The notes under the pieces: generated by a model
What the model was told of the DNA's origin: nothing
Database searches by the model: none
The model's input: only the letters and a program-made list of their open reading frames with translations
Made by a program: the position numbers and the translations under genes
From: Sporosarcina sp. ZBG7A
GTDB taxonomy: Bacteria > Bacillota > Bacilli > Bacillales_A > Planococcaceae
DNA length: 64,000 nt
Assembly: GCF_000813425.1 (NCBI RefSeq)
Contig: NZ_JWIB01000013.1
Span: 62,001 to 126,000, forward strand
Reading direction: 5' to 3'
In this document: positions 17,728 through 26,454 of the stretch, piece after piece
How the letters are laid out: the number at the start of each line of letters is the position of its first letter
Numbering within the stretch: position 1 is the first letter of the stretch

Positions 17728-17763
17728 AGAATATTTGAAGTTAAAAATTCATTTATACACCAA

Positions 17764-18582
17764 TCACTTCAAAGCCCCCTGCGACAAGCCTTTCTGAAGT
17801 TGCTTTTGTCCGATGAACAACAGCAACAACGTTGGAATGATGACGACGATGACACCAGCCATGACCACCCCCCAATCGGTTGACATCTCTTGAGACTGCA
17901 ACTGTTTTAATCCGATTTGGACTGTCCTCACCGAACTATTCGTCGTGATCAGCAATGGCCACAAGTACATATTCCATGTCGTGAGGAATCCATATGCCCC
18001 AAGTGTGACAAGGCTTGTTTTGGAAACCGGCAATATCACTTTCCAAAAGAACGCAAAGCGACTGAGTCCAGCAATTTGGGAAGCTTCCTGCAACTCTTTC
18101 GGAATCGTTTTGAAATGTTGGCGCAACAAGAACGTTCCAAATGCGAGTGCGAAAAATGGCAACGACATTCCTTGATACGTATTCAGCCAGTCAATCTTTT
18201 GAATCGTAAAGAAGTTCGGAATCATCGTCGCTTCCCACGGAATCATCATCGTGGAGATGAATAAGAAGAACACGAATTCTCTTCCTTTAAATGGAATGAA
18301 AACAAATGCATAGGCGGCCAAACTGCAAACTGCGAGCTGCCCAATCATGACAGTTAGTGAAACAATGAAACTATTCAACAAGTATTTAAGTAACGGAAGC
18401 CTATCAAAAACCTTCGCATAGTTATCGAAATTAAAGGCTTCTGGAAAAAATCGACCTTGCAGAATTTCCGGTCCACTCATAAACGAAATCATAAAAGCAT
18501 ACAACACAGGGAAGAACACTAGAAAAGATGTGACAGTCAATAGAAAGTAAATCCAAACTTTCTTAAGCGTCGAGTCTCTCAC
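17764..18582 (-). CDS. ugpE: Glycerol-3-phosphate ABC transporter permease
   Basis: 272 aa, six helices, MalG/UgpE type. The EAA loop EASQIAGLSRFAFFWKVILP is at about residues 166-185, and the C-terminus GQKQLQKGLSQGALK is typical of this permease group. It partners UgpA to form the channel energised by UgpC. Its start overlaps the ugpA stop by 4 bp, so the two are translationally coupled. Confidence 0.9.
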   Translation of the reverse strand: MRDSTLKKVWIYFLLTVTSFLVFFPVLYAFMISFMSGPEILQGRFFPEAFNFDNYAKVFDRLPLLKYLLNSFIVSLTVMIGQLAVCSLAAYAFVFIPFKGREFVFFLFISTMMIPWEATMIPNFFTIQKIDWLNTYQGMSLPFFALAFGTFLLRQHFKTIPKELQEASQIAGLSRFAFFWKVILPVSKTSLVTLGAYGFLTTWNMYLWPLLITTNSSVRTVQIGLKQLQSQEMSTDWGVVMAGVIVVIIPTLLLLFIGQKQLQKGLSQGALK

Positions 18583-19481
18583 TGATAATGCACCTTCCTT
18601 TCGAGAAGCTTAAATTGAAGGAGGGTGACCACCAGAATGATGACGAAAAGAATAACCGCCTGCGCACTTGCCGTTCCAAATTGATAATTGATGAATGCTT
18701 CCCGATAAATCGAGTACACAATTAAATTTGTTGATTGAGAAGGTCCTCCTTTGGTCAAAATATCAATCTGGCCAAAAGTTTGAAATGCATTAATCAGCGA
18801 AATGGTGATGATGAAAAATAACGTAGGTGATAGCATAGGAATTGTAATACGCCGGAGTCTGTAAAAATACCCAGCCCCATCAATGCGGGAGCTCTCGTAC
18901 AGATGCTCGTCAATGTTCTGTAATCCACCGAGAAGAATCAGAAACGAGAACCCTGTATTCATCCAAATCGTTGAAATCGCAATCGATATAAGCGCCCATT
19001 CTGGATCCAGTAACCACTGGATCTGCGGAAGATCGAGAACAAGCAATATCCGATTGAAAACACCGACACTCGGATGAAACAAAAACAACCAAATGACTGA
19101 GGATGCAGCAACGGATATTCCCATTGTTGACGAATACATCGTCCTAAAAAAGCCAATTCCTTTTAGCTTTTCATTTGCAAGTAATGCAAAAAATAATGCG
19201 AGAATAATTCCTACAGGTACCGTATACAGGACAAATAACCCAGTTGCCTTCATACTATTCAAAAAAGCAGGAGATGTGAGTAAGTAGCTGTAGTTTTCAA
19301 ACCCCACATTGACCGCTGCATTCCCATTTTGATCGGTCAGAAAAAAACTTAAGTAAATCGTCCGAATCATAGGATAAAAGAGAAATACCGCAAATAAAAT
19401 GATAGACGGCAATAGATATAAAAATCCAACACGTAAGTTTGCAGAACGTTTCCAAACACCAGGAGCACGAACCGTCGTCAT
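18579..19481 (-). CDS. ugpA: Glycerol-3-phosphate ABC transporter permease
   Basis: 300 aa, six helices, MalF/UgpA type. A cytoplasmic N-terminus is followed by LLPSIILFAVFLFYPMIRT, and the EAA loop is YESSRIDGAGYFYRLRRITIP. It is the second membrane subunit of the importer. The start overlaps the ugpC stop by 4 bp and the end overlaps the ugpE start by 4 bp. Confidence 0.9.
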   Translation of the reverse strand: MTTVRAPGVWKRSANLRVGFLYLLPSIILFAVFLFYPMIRTIYLSFFLTDQNGNAAVNVGFENYSYLLTSPAFLNSMKATGLFVLYTVPVGIILALFFALLANEKLKGIGFFRTMYSSTMGISVAASSVIWLFLFHPSVGVFNRILLVLDLPQIQWLLDPEWALISIAISTIWMNTGFSFLILLGGLQNIDEHLYESSRIDGAGYFYRLRRITIPMLSPTLFFIITISLINAFQTFGQIDILTKGGPSQSTNLIVYSIYREAFINYQFGTASAQAVILFVIILVVTLLQFKLLERKVHYQ

Positions 19482-20611
19482 ATGATCACCTCTTTCGCAA
19501 TCGAGAGGTGCTCAAGACCCTCTGGTTTACGAATCAGCTCTCCTGTCTCTTCATCAAATACACAGAAGTATTCAGAACCTAACAGAATCGGAACCTGATC
19601 ACCAATCGCAATATCCCATTGACCACTCCATTTCGCCATCCATTCACGCTGTCCGACTTGGAATGAAAATACGGTTTCGTTGCCAAGGATTTCGACATTC
19701 GTCACCTCTACCTGAATCCGATTTCCACTCTCAGTCCCAGTCACAATTGGCTTTATATGCTCTGGACGTATCCCTGCAAGCAACGATCTCGCGGAACTCG
19801 CAGCGACCTGTTCCTCATTCATCGGAACATGGATTGTATCTTCAATGAAAATACCAGACTTAGTCGGTACCGCCCTGGCAGGACTAATATTCATAGGCGG
19901 TGAACCGATAAATGTCGCCACGAACGGATTCGCAGGGTAATTATAAATATCGATTGGCTTTCCGACTTGCTGGATCTTCCCTTCGTGAAGGATCATAATC
20001 CGATCACCCATTGTCATTGCTTCCACTTGGTCGTGGGTTACGTATATCATCGTAATACCAAGCTTACGCTGAATTCTACGGATCTCCGTCCTCATGTGAG
20101 CACGTAATTTCGCATCCAGGTTGGAAAGCGGCTCATCCATCAAACAGATCGGTGCTTCGCTTACAATCGCACGTGCGAGAGCAACTCGCTGTCTCTGGCC
20201 ACCTGAAAGTTCACGCGGCTTACGTTTCAAAAAGTCGGATAATCCAAGCATTTCCGCAACTTCGTTTGCTCTTTCTGCTTGAACGGCTTTTTTCACCTTC
20301 TTCACATCGAGTCCAAACGTTATATTCTGTTGCACTGTCAGATGTGGATACAAAGCATAATTTTGAAACACCATCGAGAGATCACGCTTGTCCGGAGACA
20401 AATGATTTGCACGTTTCCCGCCGATTTCAATTATCCCACCTGTAATCTCTTCCAGTCCCGCTATCATCCGCAGCATCGTACTCTTGCCACACCCAGAAGG
20501 ACCGACTAAGACAAAAAACTCTCCGGGTTCGATCGTTACGTCGATATTCGAAATCACATCGACTTGTTTGTCATAAGACTTTGACACGTCAATCAGTTCG
20601 ACTTTCTTCAT
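19478..20611 (-). CDS. ugpC: Glycerol-3-phosphate ABC transporter ATP-binding protein
   Basis: 377 aa MalK-type ATPase. Walker A GPSGCGKST is at about 37-45, the signature LSGGQRQR at 135-142, Walker B ICLMDEP at 155-161, the H-loop VTHDQ, and a C-terminal OB-like regulatory domain. AAAGGA lies 8 nt before the ATG at 20611; an ATG three codons upstream abuts the SD. First gene of the operon ugpCAE(B). It is divergent from the glpQ lipoprotein with a PhoP-like box between them. Confidence 0.9.
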   Translation of the reverse strand: MKKVELIDVSKSYDKQVDVISNIDVTIEPGEFFVLVGPSGCGKSTMLRMIAGLEEITGGIIEIGGKRANHLSPDKRDLSMVFQNYALYPHLTVQQNITFGLDVKKVKKAVQAERANEVAEMLGLSDFLKRKPRELSGGQRQRVALARAIVSEAPICLMDEPLSNLDAKLRAHMRTEIRRIQRKLGITMIYVTHDQVEAMTMGDRIMILHEGKIQQVGKPIDIYNYPANPFVATFIGSPPMNISPARAVPTKSGIFIEDTIHVPMNEEQVAASSARSLLAGIRPEHIKPIVTGTESGNRIQVEVTNVEILGNETVFSFQVGQREWMAKWSGQWDIAIGDQVPILLGSEYFCVFDEETGELIRKPEGLEHLSIAKEVII

Positions 20612-20702
20612 CCAATCCATCCTTTCGGGTAGTCAACTTCCTTTTGACCTGTCGCTCTTATCAAGGTCATGGTATCATTTCCAGTAACAAGTTTTCGTAC
20701 TA

Positions 20703-20740
20703 TTTACATAAGTTAACATCATCTTTACACGAGGTTTACA
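20703..20740 (+). promoter_or_regulatory. PhoP-type box between ugpC and glpQ
   Basis: Four direct hexamers: TTTACA (20703), TTAACA (20713), TTTACA (20724) and TTTACA (20735). Their starts are 10, 11 and 11 bp apart. This matches the Bacillus PhoP pattern of TT(A/T/C)ACA repeats, one per helical turn. They read in the glpQ direction and end 26 bp before its start codon. They could serve glpQ, the divergent ugp operon, or both; I cannot place a clear -10. Confidence 0.75.
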
Positions 20741-20766
20741 TTTCAAAAGGATCGGAGGTCACTCTC

Positions 20767-21633
20767 TTGAAGCTACTAAAGGTTGGCACTATTCTCCTTC
20801 TCTTCCTTTCCGGCTGCTCTTCCACTTACCAACAACCTGTTTCTCTACCAGCAGAACCGTTTCTTGTAATTGCGCACCGCGGAGCCTCTGCCTATGCGCC
20901 TGCTCACACATTTCCTTCGTATGAGCTTGCGATTGAAATGGGTGCACATTATATTGAACTCGATCTCCATCGGACGAAAGACGGTAAACTCGTCGTCCTT
21001 CACAACGATTCAATTGAATTGAATGGCAGTGAATTGGAGATTGATGAGATCACCACCGATACGTTAAGCGCTTTCAAACCTGCAGATGAATTCAACCGAC
21101 CGGATAATGAATTCGCATCTCATAAATTCTCCAGTCTTCGAGTGCCTTCTCTTGAGCAAGTACTGCGTGAATTCGGAGACCAAACCAATTACTACATTGA
21201 AATCAAGTCTCCCGATCGTTATCCGGGCATTGAACAGCAACTTTTTGAACAGTTGAACGGTCATCACCTGCTAGATCGAGATGATCCGCTTCCGAAAGTT
21301 ATCATCCAATCTTTCAGCAGTGATAGCTTAAAAAAAGTACATGAATTGAGTCCCAACACTCCTCTGATTCAACTATATTCATTTAAGAAAAAAGCGGATT
21401 TGTCACCTGCAAGACTGAAACAAGTCTCGCGATACGCCTCTGGTATAGGAGTGAACGCAGAGGTCGTTACAGAACAGCTTGTAGAAACCGTGCATCAGTC
21501 CGGGTTAGCCATACACCCTTTCACTGTCAATAAATCAGAGCAAGCATCCACTCTCATTGCACTAGGAGTAAATGGTATTTTCACCGACAAACCGGATCTT
21601 ATAATAAACCTTTTACATCAAAATCTTAAATAA
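20767..21633 (+). CDS. glpQ: Glycerophosphodiester phosphodiesterase lipoprotein
   Basis: 288 aa, TTG start with GGAGGT 7 nt upstream. The short signal peptide has the lipobox LSGC (Cys17), so the enzyme should sit on the outer face of the membrane. GDPD motifs: HRGAS (H37), IELD (calcium ligands E64 and D66), VVLHND (H79), then YYIEIKSPD. The usual PENT/PEHT segment reads PAHT here. It hydrolyses glycerophosphodiesters to glycerol-3-phosphate and an alcohol, which the divergent Ugp importer can take up. Co-control by the intervening PhoP-like box fits phosphate scavenging. Confidence 0.88.
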   Translation: MKLLKVGTILLLFLSGCSSTYQQPVSLPAEPFLVIAHRGASAYAPAHTFPSYELAIEMGAHYIELDLHRTKDGKLVVLHNDSIELNGSELEIDEITTDTLSAFKPADEFNRPDNEFASHKFSSLRVPSLEQVLREFGDQTNYYIEIKSPDRYPGIEQQLFEQLNGHHLLDRDDPLPKVIIQSFSSDSLKKVHELSPNTPLIQLYSFKKKADLSPARLKQVSRYASGIGVNAEVVTEQLVETVHQSGLAIHPFTVNKSEQASTLIALGVNGIFTDKPDLIINLLHQNLK

Positions 21634-21705
21634 AATTAAATTTTCAAAATAATTATAGCATACTGTATGCGAACATTCTCTACACTATCCAAAATTGTTA
21701 AATAT

Positions 21706-21748
21706 ATTGAAGTTAGCACTCTCATTAAATAGGTCTTATAACTTCAAT
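21706..21748. repeat. Inverted repeat upstream of the GGDEF-EAL gene
   Basis: 10-bp arms ATTGAAGTTA / TAACTTCAAT are separated by 23 bp in the AT-rich gap after glpQ. No U-run follows. It may be a regulator site or a weak glpQ 3' hairpin. Confidence 0.4.
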
Positions 21749-21870
21749 ACATATGCCATTAAACCTATTCAAACCGCCAAAACTTTGTCGATAAATGACG
21801 TATATCCTTCAGATGGTTTCTTTACCATTTACTTCTATTTATCACACATTACTTAGGATGGCGATCTACT

Positions 21871-23442
21871 ATGGAGCTAGCAATGCAAAAATACAAATAT
21901 AAGCGACTTTTTTTAATCCTCACTTTCGTAGTTCTTCTTCCTGTTATTGCCGAGGAATCGCTTATTCGGTTATATCACTTGGAGTTCGAAAACAAAATCT
22001 GGTATAACCTTTTGGGAACCGGAATTATGCTCCTCTTTTCCACACCGATTTTCATATACTTTTTCCGAAAAACGGATGAAACTGCTTTCATTCTACAAAA
22101 CCAACTTGTAGCGAATAAAGAAATTCAGCAGAAACTGACGTTAACCAACATCGAATTGGACTACAATGCCAATCATGACTTTCTAACAGGTCTTCAAAAT
22201 CGTTATAGATTATTTCGCGTACTCGACAAAATGACAGCAGAGCGCTCTGAGCTCGCTATCCTTTTTATAGATCTTGATCGTTTCAAGTCCATCAATGATA
22301 CAATGGGACATTTATCAGGCGACAAGTTCATTAAACTGGTTAGTATGCGACTGAGGCAATCGATTCCAATGGGAGCTCAAGTTTTTCGCCACGGAGGCGA
22401 TGAATTCGTTATTTTGTCTGAACTGCCAAACTCACGAGCGGTTGAAATTACCGAACATATACTGGATGCATTTAAAGAACCATTTGAAGTTAACAACACG
22501 TTACTTTATACATCTGCAAGTATCGGTATTAGCCATCTTCCCGAGCACGGTTCAGATTCCGTGACACTATTAAAAAATGCCGATCGGGCAATGTATCGCG
22601 CCAAAGAGCTAGGCGGAAACACATATAAAGTATTTTCCCAATCTGCCGAAAATGATGATCAGAAGCAACTGATGCTTGAAAATGATCTCCGGAATGCATT
22701 GGAAACCGATCAGTTACTCATCCATTATCAACCTGTCATCAATCTTACGACAGGACGTCTTAAAAGCTTTGAGGCACTTGTACGATGGAAGCACCCCGAA
22801 TTAGGACTCGTGCCACCTGGAGAGTTCATACCCGTTGCGGAACGGTCAGGCTTGATCAACGATATTGGTACATGGGTATTGGAATCAGCATGCCGACAAG
22901 TGAAAGAGTGGCACAGTGCCAACGATAACTTAGGTCTTGCAGTGAACGTTTCCATTCGACAGTTCAGGGATCCAAAATTTCCTAGTTTCGTGAAGGACGT
23001 CCTGGAAATCACTCAATTCCCAGCTCATCTGCTTATCCTAGAAATTACAGAATCCATGATGTTGAATGATACAGAGTCGGTCCGGGTCATCGAGGAAATT
23101 CGTACGCTTGGCATAAAATTAGCAATTGACGACTTCGGAACCGGCTATTCGTCCTTGAGTAAGCTTGGATTTTTACCAATCGACTATTTGAAGATTGACC
23201 GGTCCTTTACGATGGAGATGCTGACCCATGCACCAATGCAGTCCATTGTACAGACGATTATCGATATGGGACGTAATCTTGATATGGAACTCATTGCTGA
23301 AGGAATTGAGGAAGTTGACCAATCGACACTTCTCGCACAGTGCGGATGTCAATTCGGTCAAGGCTACTTGTTCAGTAAGCCACTTCCCGCTGAAGAAATT
23401 GAGATTACGTATTGTCTTTCTACTTTAATGAAAGTGAAATGA
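21871..23442 (+). CDS. Membrane GGDEF-EAL cyclic di-GMP protein
   Basis: 523 aa. Two N-terminal helices (about 12-35 and 45-65) are followed by a short coiled linker, then GGDEF and EAL domains. The diguanylate cyclase motif is intact (HGGDEF, 174-179); the RxxD inhibitory site five residues before it is absent. The EAL domain keeps FEALVRW (E301), N in NVSIRQF, E in EITES, DDFGTG, K in LKIDRSF, and AEGIE, so phosphodiesterase activity is expected too. The start may be 21871 or the ATG at 21883, which has GGAG 6 nt upstream. Its stop is followed within 30 bp by the 21-bp array of locus B. Confidence 0.9.
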   Translation: MELAMQKYKYKRLFLILTFVVLLPVIAEESLIRLYHLEFENKIWYNLLGTGIMLLFSTPIFIYFFRKTDETAFILQNQLVANKEIQQKLTLTNIELDYNANHDFLTGLQNRYRLFRVLDKMTAERSELAILFIDLDRFKSINDTMGHLSGDKFIKLVSMRLRQSIPMGAQVFRHGGDEFVILSELPNSRAVEITEHILDAFKEPFEVNNTLLYTSASIGISHLPEHGSDSVTLLKNADRAMYRAKELGGNTYKVFSQSAENDDQKQLMLENDLRNALETDQLLIHYQPVINLTTGRLKSFEALVRWKHPELGLVPPGEFIPVAERSGLINDIGTWVLESACRQVKEWHSANDNLGLAVNVSIRQFRDPKFPSFVKDVLEITQFPAHLLILEITESMMLNDTESVRVIEEIRTLGIKLAIDDFGTGYSSLSKLGFLPIDYLKIDRSFTMEMLTHAPMQSIVQTIIDMGRNLDMELIAEGIEEVDQSTLLAQCGCQFGQGYLFSKPLPAEEIEITYCLSTLMKVK

Positions 23443-23471
23443 CTCTCCCTATTCCATTCTAGGGGCTGATA

Positions 23472-23757
23472 CGATCGGTTCCTCGGGCAACCCGATCGGT
23501 TCCTTGGGCAACCCGATCGTTTCCTCGGGACAACCCGATCGTTTCTCTGGACAACCCGATCGTTTCCTTGGGCTACCCGATCGGTTCCTTGGACAACCCG
23601 ATCGTTTCCTTGGGCTACCCGATCATTTCCTCGGACAACCCGATCGTTCCCTTGGGCAACCCGATCGTTTCCTCGGACAACCCGATCGTTTCTCCGGACA
23701 ACCCAATCGTTTCCTCGGACAACCCGACCGTTTCCGCGGACAACCCGATCATTTCTG
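23472..23757. repeat. 21-bp tandem array, locus B (14 units)
   Basis: Fourteen units of CCCGATCGTTTCCTCGGACAA type. Unit starts are spaced exactly 21 bp apart except for one of 22 bp (23514 to 23536). Units differ at a few positions (TTCC or TTCT, GGACAA, GGGCAA or GGGCTA). It lies between the GGDEF-EAL stop and a 20-bp terminator stem, so it is probably in that gene's 3' untranslated RNA. Several frames stay open only because the unit is seven codons long and free of stops. Confidence 0.92.
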
Positions 23758-23760
23758 ATA

Positions 23761-23806
23761 AAAAAGCTGCTATGACGTCTCTGTGCAGACGTCATAGCAG
23801 CTTTTT
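23761..23806. terminator. Bidirectional intrinsic terminator with 20-bp stem
   Basis: Perfect 20-bp arms beginning AAAAAGCTGC and ending GCAGCTTTTT, with a 6-nt loop. It lies between convergent genes. Confidence 0.92.
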
Positions 23807-23831
23807 GATTTCTTGTAGATAGGTGCAAAAA

Positions 23832-23862
23832 ATCCCCACATCTAAAAATTAGAAGTGGGGAT
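23832..23862 (-). terminator. Intrinsic terminator of the MFS gene
   Basis: Minus-strand stem ATCCCCAC / GTGGGGAT with a 15-nt loop, then TTTTTT. It is a second terminator in the same convergent gap. Confidence 0.8.
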
Positions 23863-23874
23863 AGATTGGATTGA

Positions 23875-25137
23875 TCAGTTCCAATGACCTTGGTCGACAA
23901 GTTTCTTTTTACTTACGAAGGCAAAAAGAATTGCGAGGATGTTAATAACGAACATTACAGCGATAATCCAAAGAACGATTGTGTACGTACCTGTAAAATC
24001 AAATACATATCCGTATGCAGGCAACGCAATGATGGATGCCACTGCAAGACCTAATGATGCAGTTGCATAAATTTGGCTATAGTCTTTACTTCCAAAGAGC
24101 GTTGAAGCAAGCGTTGGTGCAAGTGTCCCAATGGATGCACTGGTAAAACCAAAAATTCCTGCAGCAATTGTAACAATCACTCCATTTTCAGCAAAGAATA
24201 AAAACATTGCAATCGCCACAATCCCTAGAATCATTGCAAGCAATGCCGTGTTTTTAGAGCCTAATTTATCACTTAGTACTCCAAGCGCGAGTGCTCCTAC
24301 CAACACTCCTATCATAGAAACCCCCATCACTGTTCCTGAAAATCCAACAGAATAACCTTTGTTCCCAAGAAACGTCGGGATGTGAATGGAGAAACTCGCA
24401 ATTGCCGTAATTAAGAAGAAAAATACGGCTAGTGAATAGAATGCGCCGGACTTGCGCGCAATTGCAAAAGAAATTCCTTTGTCAGTTGTGTCTTCAGCTG
24501 TTTCTCCACCGTTAGAAGTAACCGCTGCACCATAAGGCAACAAGCCTTTGTCTTTTGGTGATTTACGGATGAGTAGCAGAATAACCGGTATGACAATAAT
24601 CATTACTGCGACACCGACAATAATATAAGTCTGGCTCCAGCCTTGACTCGCAATAAGATTTCCAACTACTGGTTGAGCAATCGCACCGATTGCACCTCCA
24701 GCAGCACCCATGATCCCCAGCGCCAGACCATTACTTTTCTTAAACCATTGATTGATTAAGACTGGTCCTGCAATAACAGTAATGAACACGCCACCCACTG
24801 CCAACGGAATCGAGAAGAGGTACCAACCCCATACCGCTTTCATGAAGCCGAATGCTGCAAATGCTCCAGCTTGCAAAATAATTGCACCAATAAGAAGTGC
24901 TTTAATATCGTACTTGGCCATCATCTTTCCGCCGATTGGCAAGAAGATTAATGTAACAATAGCTGAAATACTTAAGTACAACGTTAAGTTCCCAATTCCA
25001 ACTCCTAAATCCTTGGCAACTGGGGTAATAAATAGACCAGCTGTATTATTGAGCGCTCCTTTTCCTAGCCCAACCATTAAACATAGCCCAACTAGAACCA
25101 ACCAGGCGTAATGAATTTTACTTTTTGTCTTTTCCAT
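23875..25137 (-). CDS. MFS transporter, OFA/monocarboxylate-like
   Basis: 420 aa, 12 helices with a central polar loop. The start HYAWLVLVGLCLMVGLGKGA and the early GGKMMAKYDIKAL loop resemble oxalate/formate-antiporter-like and monocarboxylate MFS carriers. AAGGTGGGA precedes the ATG. It is monocistronic. The substrate cannot be inferred from its neighbours, a cyclic-di-GMP gene and a sugar kinase. Confidence 0.78.
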   Translation of the reverse strand: MEKTKSKIHYAWLVLVGLCLMVGLGKGALNNTAGLFITPVAKDLGVGIGNLTLYLSISAIVTLIFLPIGGKMMAKYDIKALLIGAIILQAGAFAAFGFMKAVWGWYLFSIPLAVGGVFITVIAGPVLINQWFKKSNGLALGIMGAAGGAIGAIAQPVVGNLIASQGWSQTYIIVGVAVMIIVIPVILLLIRKSPKDKGLLPYGAAVTSNGGETAEDTTDKGISFAIARKSGAFYSLAVFFFLITAIASFSIHIPTFLGNKGYSVGFSGTVMGVSMIGVLVGALALGVLSDKLGSKNTALLAMILGIVAIAMFLFFAENGVIVTIAAGIFGFTSASIGTLAPTLASTLFGSKDYSQIYATASLGLAVASIIALPAYGYVFDFTGTYTIVLWIIAVMFVINILAILFAFVSKKKLVDQGHWN

Positions 25138-25250
25138 ATTAGTCCCACCTTATTCTTTTTTGTATTGCACGTAACTTAGATAATCCACGACATGTCCAAC
25201 CGACATAGTATACCACTTTTCATCAGTATTTTGACGTCAAAATAAATAAA

Positions 25251-25282
25251 AAAACTTTTTCCAGAAGTCTGAAAAAAGTTTT
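25251..25282 (-). terminator. Intrinsic terminator of the PfkB kinase gene
   Basis: Arms AAAACTTTTT and AAAAAAGTTTT with inner CAGA/TCTG pairing, followed on the minus strand by a T-rich tail. Confidence 0.7.
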
Positions 25283-25355
25283 AAGTTATTTTAATATAAT
25301 TTATTTCCAAGTAAAAATCTATTTCTTATTGGCTTAAATATAAAAATTATTATTC

Positions 25356-26288
25356 TCAAATATCATTTTCAAGCTCATAATAATAAGGCATCGCGGACAA
25401 TGCGCCTGTTTTCGTCACACATAGCGCTCCCATCTGATTTCCGAAACGAACCACTTCTTTCCACTCCGAGGAATTTACTGGGTATCCATGTAGATGAATT
25501 TGACGTAATACCCCAGCCATGAATGCATCGCCGGCTCCAGTTGTATCAACTGCCACCGCTTTGACGGAAGGAATATGAAACTGTTCGCCCTGTATAATGG
25601 CAATCGTGCCTAAGTCACCTCGCGTAATTAAGATTACAGGAATCCCATACGTTTCAATTTCGGACATCCCTTCTTCCAACGTCTCCGTATTCGTCATGAA
25701 TGTCAGCTCTTCTTCCGTTAGTTTGACAAGATCTGCATCCGTCAAAAAAGAGGTCGTTGTTTCACGACAGATTTCTTCACTTTCCCATCGTAAAGGGCGA
25801 ATATTTGCATCAAACGAGACTAGTGTATCCTTTTGTTTCGCAAGCAGAACTGCTCTTCGAGTCGTTTCTAGAGCTGTCGGATGAAACATAGTGCCTGAGC
25901 AAATGTGTAAAATCGAAGCTTGCTGAAATGATTCTTCCTTCAAATCTTGTGCAGTTACTTGAATATCCGGTGTTTCGTTTTGGTAATTTGAAAAAACGCG
26001 ATCATGCTCTGGTGTTAGATGTACGTATACACCATTCACACGTTTGGCGGGTTCAAGGATAGCGGCTGTCAAGTCAACCCCTTCTTTCGCAAGCTCCATG
26101 CGTACAAATTCAGATGTTTCGTCGTCCCCAGTTACCGTGATGAAGGATACTGGTGCGCCTAGTCGAGCGATGCCAGCTGCAACATTGACTGTCGCTCCGC
26201 CTAAAAAAGTAGTAAATGATGAATTTCTTTCGTCTTCTGCAATGTAATCGACGAATACATCGCCATAGATCAGTACGTGTTTCTTCAT
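25356..26288 (-). CDS. PfkB-family sugar kinase (fructokinase-like)
   Basis: 310 aa ribokinase-fold enzyme. Motifs: FLGGATVNVAAGIARLG near the N-terminus and the anion-hole/catalytic DTTGAGDAFMAG near the C-terminus. The ATG at 26288 is chosen because the fold starts there (KKHVLIYGDVFVDYI). The SD is weak (GGAG 13 nt upstream) and the frame stays open for 15 more codons. It phosphorylates a sugar or nucleoside hydroxyl using ATP; fructose is the commonest assignment for this subgroup, but no transporter is adjacent. Confidence 0.8.
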   Translation of the reverse strand: MKKHVLIYGDVFVDYIAEDERNSSFTTFLGGATVNVAAGIARLGAPVSFITVTGDDETSEFVRMELAKEGVDLTAAILEPAKRVNGVYVHLTPEHDRVFSNYQNETPDIQVTAQDLKEESFQQASILHICSGTMFHPTALETTRRAVLLAKQKDTLVSFDANIRPLRWESEEICRETTTSFLTDADLVKLTEEELTFMTNTETLEEGMSEIETYGIPVILITRGDLGTIAIIQGEQFHIPSVKAVAVDTTGAGDAFMAGVLRQIHLHGYPVNSSEWKEVVRFGNQMGALCVTKTGALSAMPYYYELENDI

Positions 26289-26418
26289 TATGTATGGTGT
26301 ACTCCATTTCCGAGTTTTTATACAGTTTATCATGGAAGTTCTTCATATAGAAGTGGGCATTTCGTAATCACATCTATACACCAACCTGATCAATTTTTCG
26401 TTTAAAACGGCAAAAAAC

Positions 26419-26443
26419 TGCCTTGTCCGAAGACCAAGGCAGC
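26419..26443 (-). terminator. Intrinsic terminator of the ankyrin-TPR gene
   Basis: Minus-strand stem CTGCCTTG / CAAGGCAG with a 9-nt loop, then TTTTTT. Confidence 0.88.
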
Positions 26444-26454
26444 TGTCCATCCAT

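Noticed and set aside
23364-23900. 178-codon minus-strand and 84-codon plus-strand open frames with heptapeptide repeats across locus B
   Set aside because: The 21-bp unit has no stop in several frames, so the frames stay open by construction. They lack an SD and overlap a terminator.
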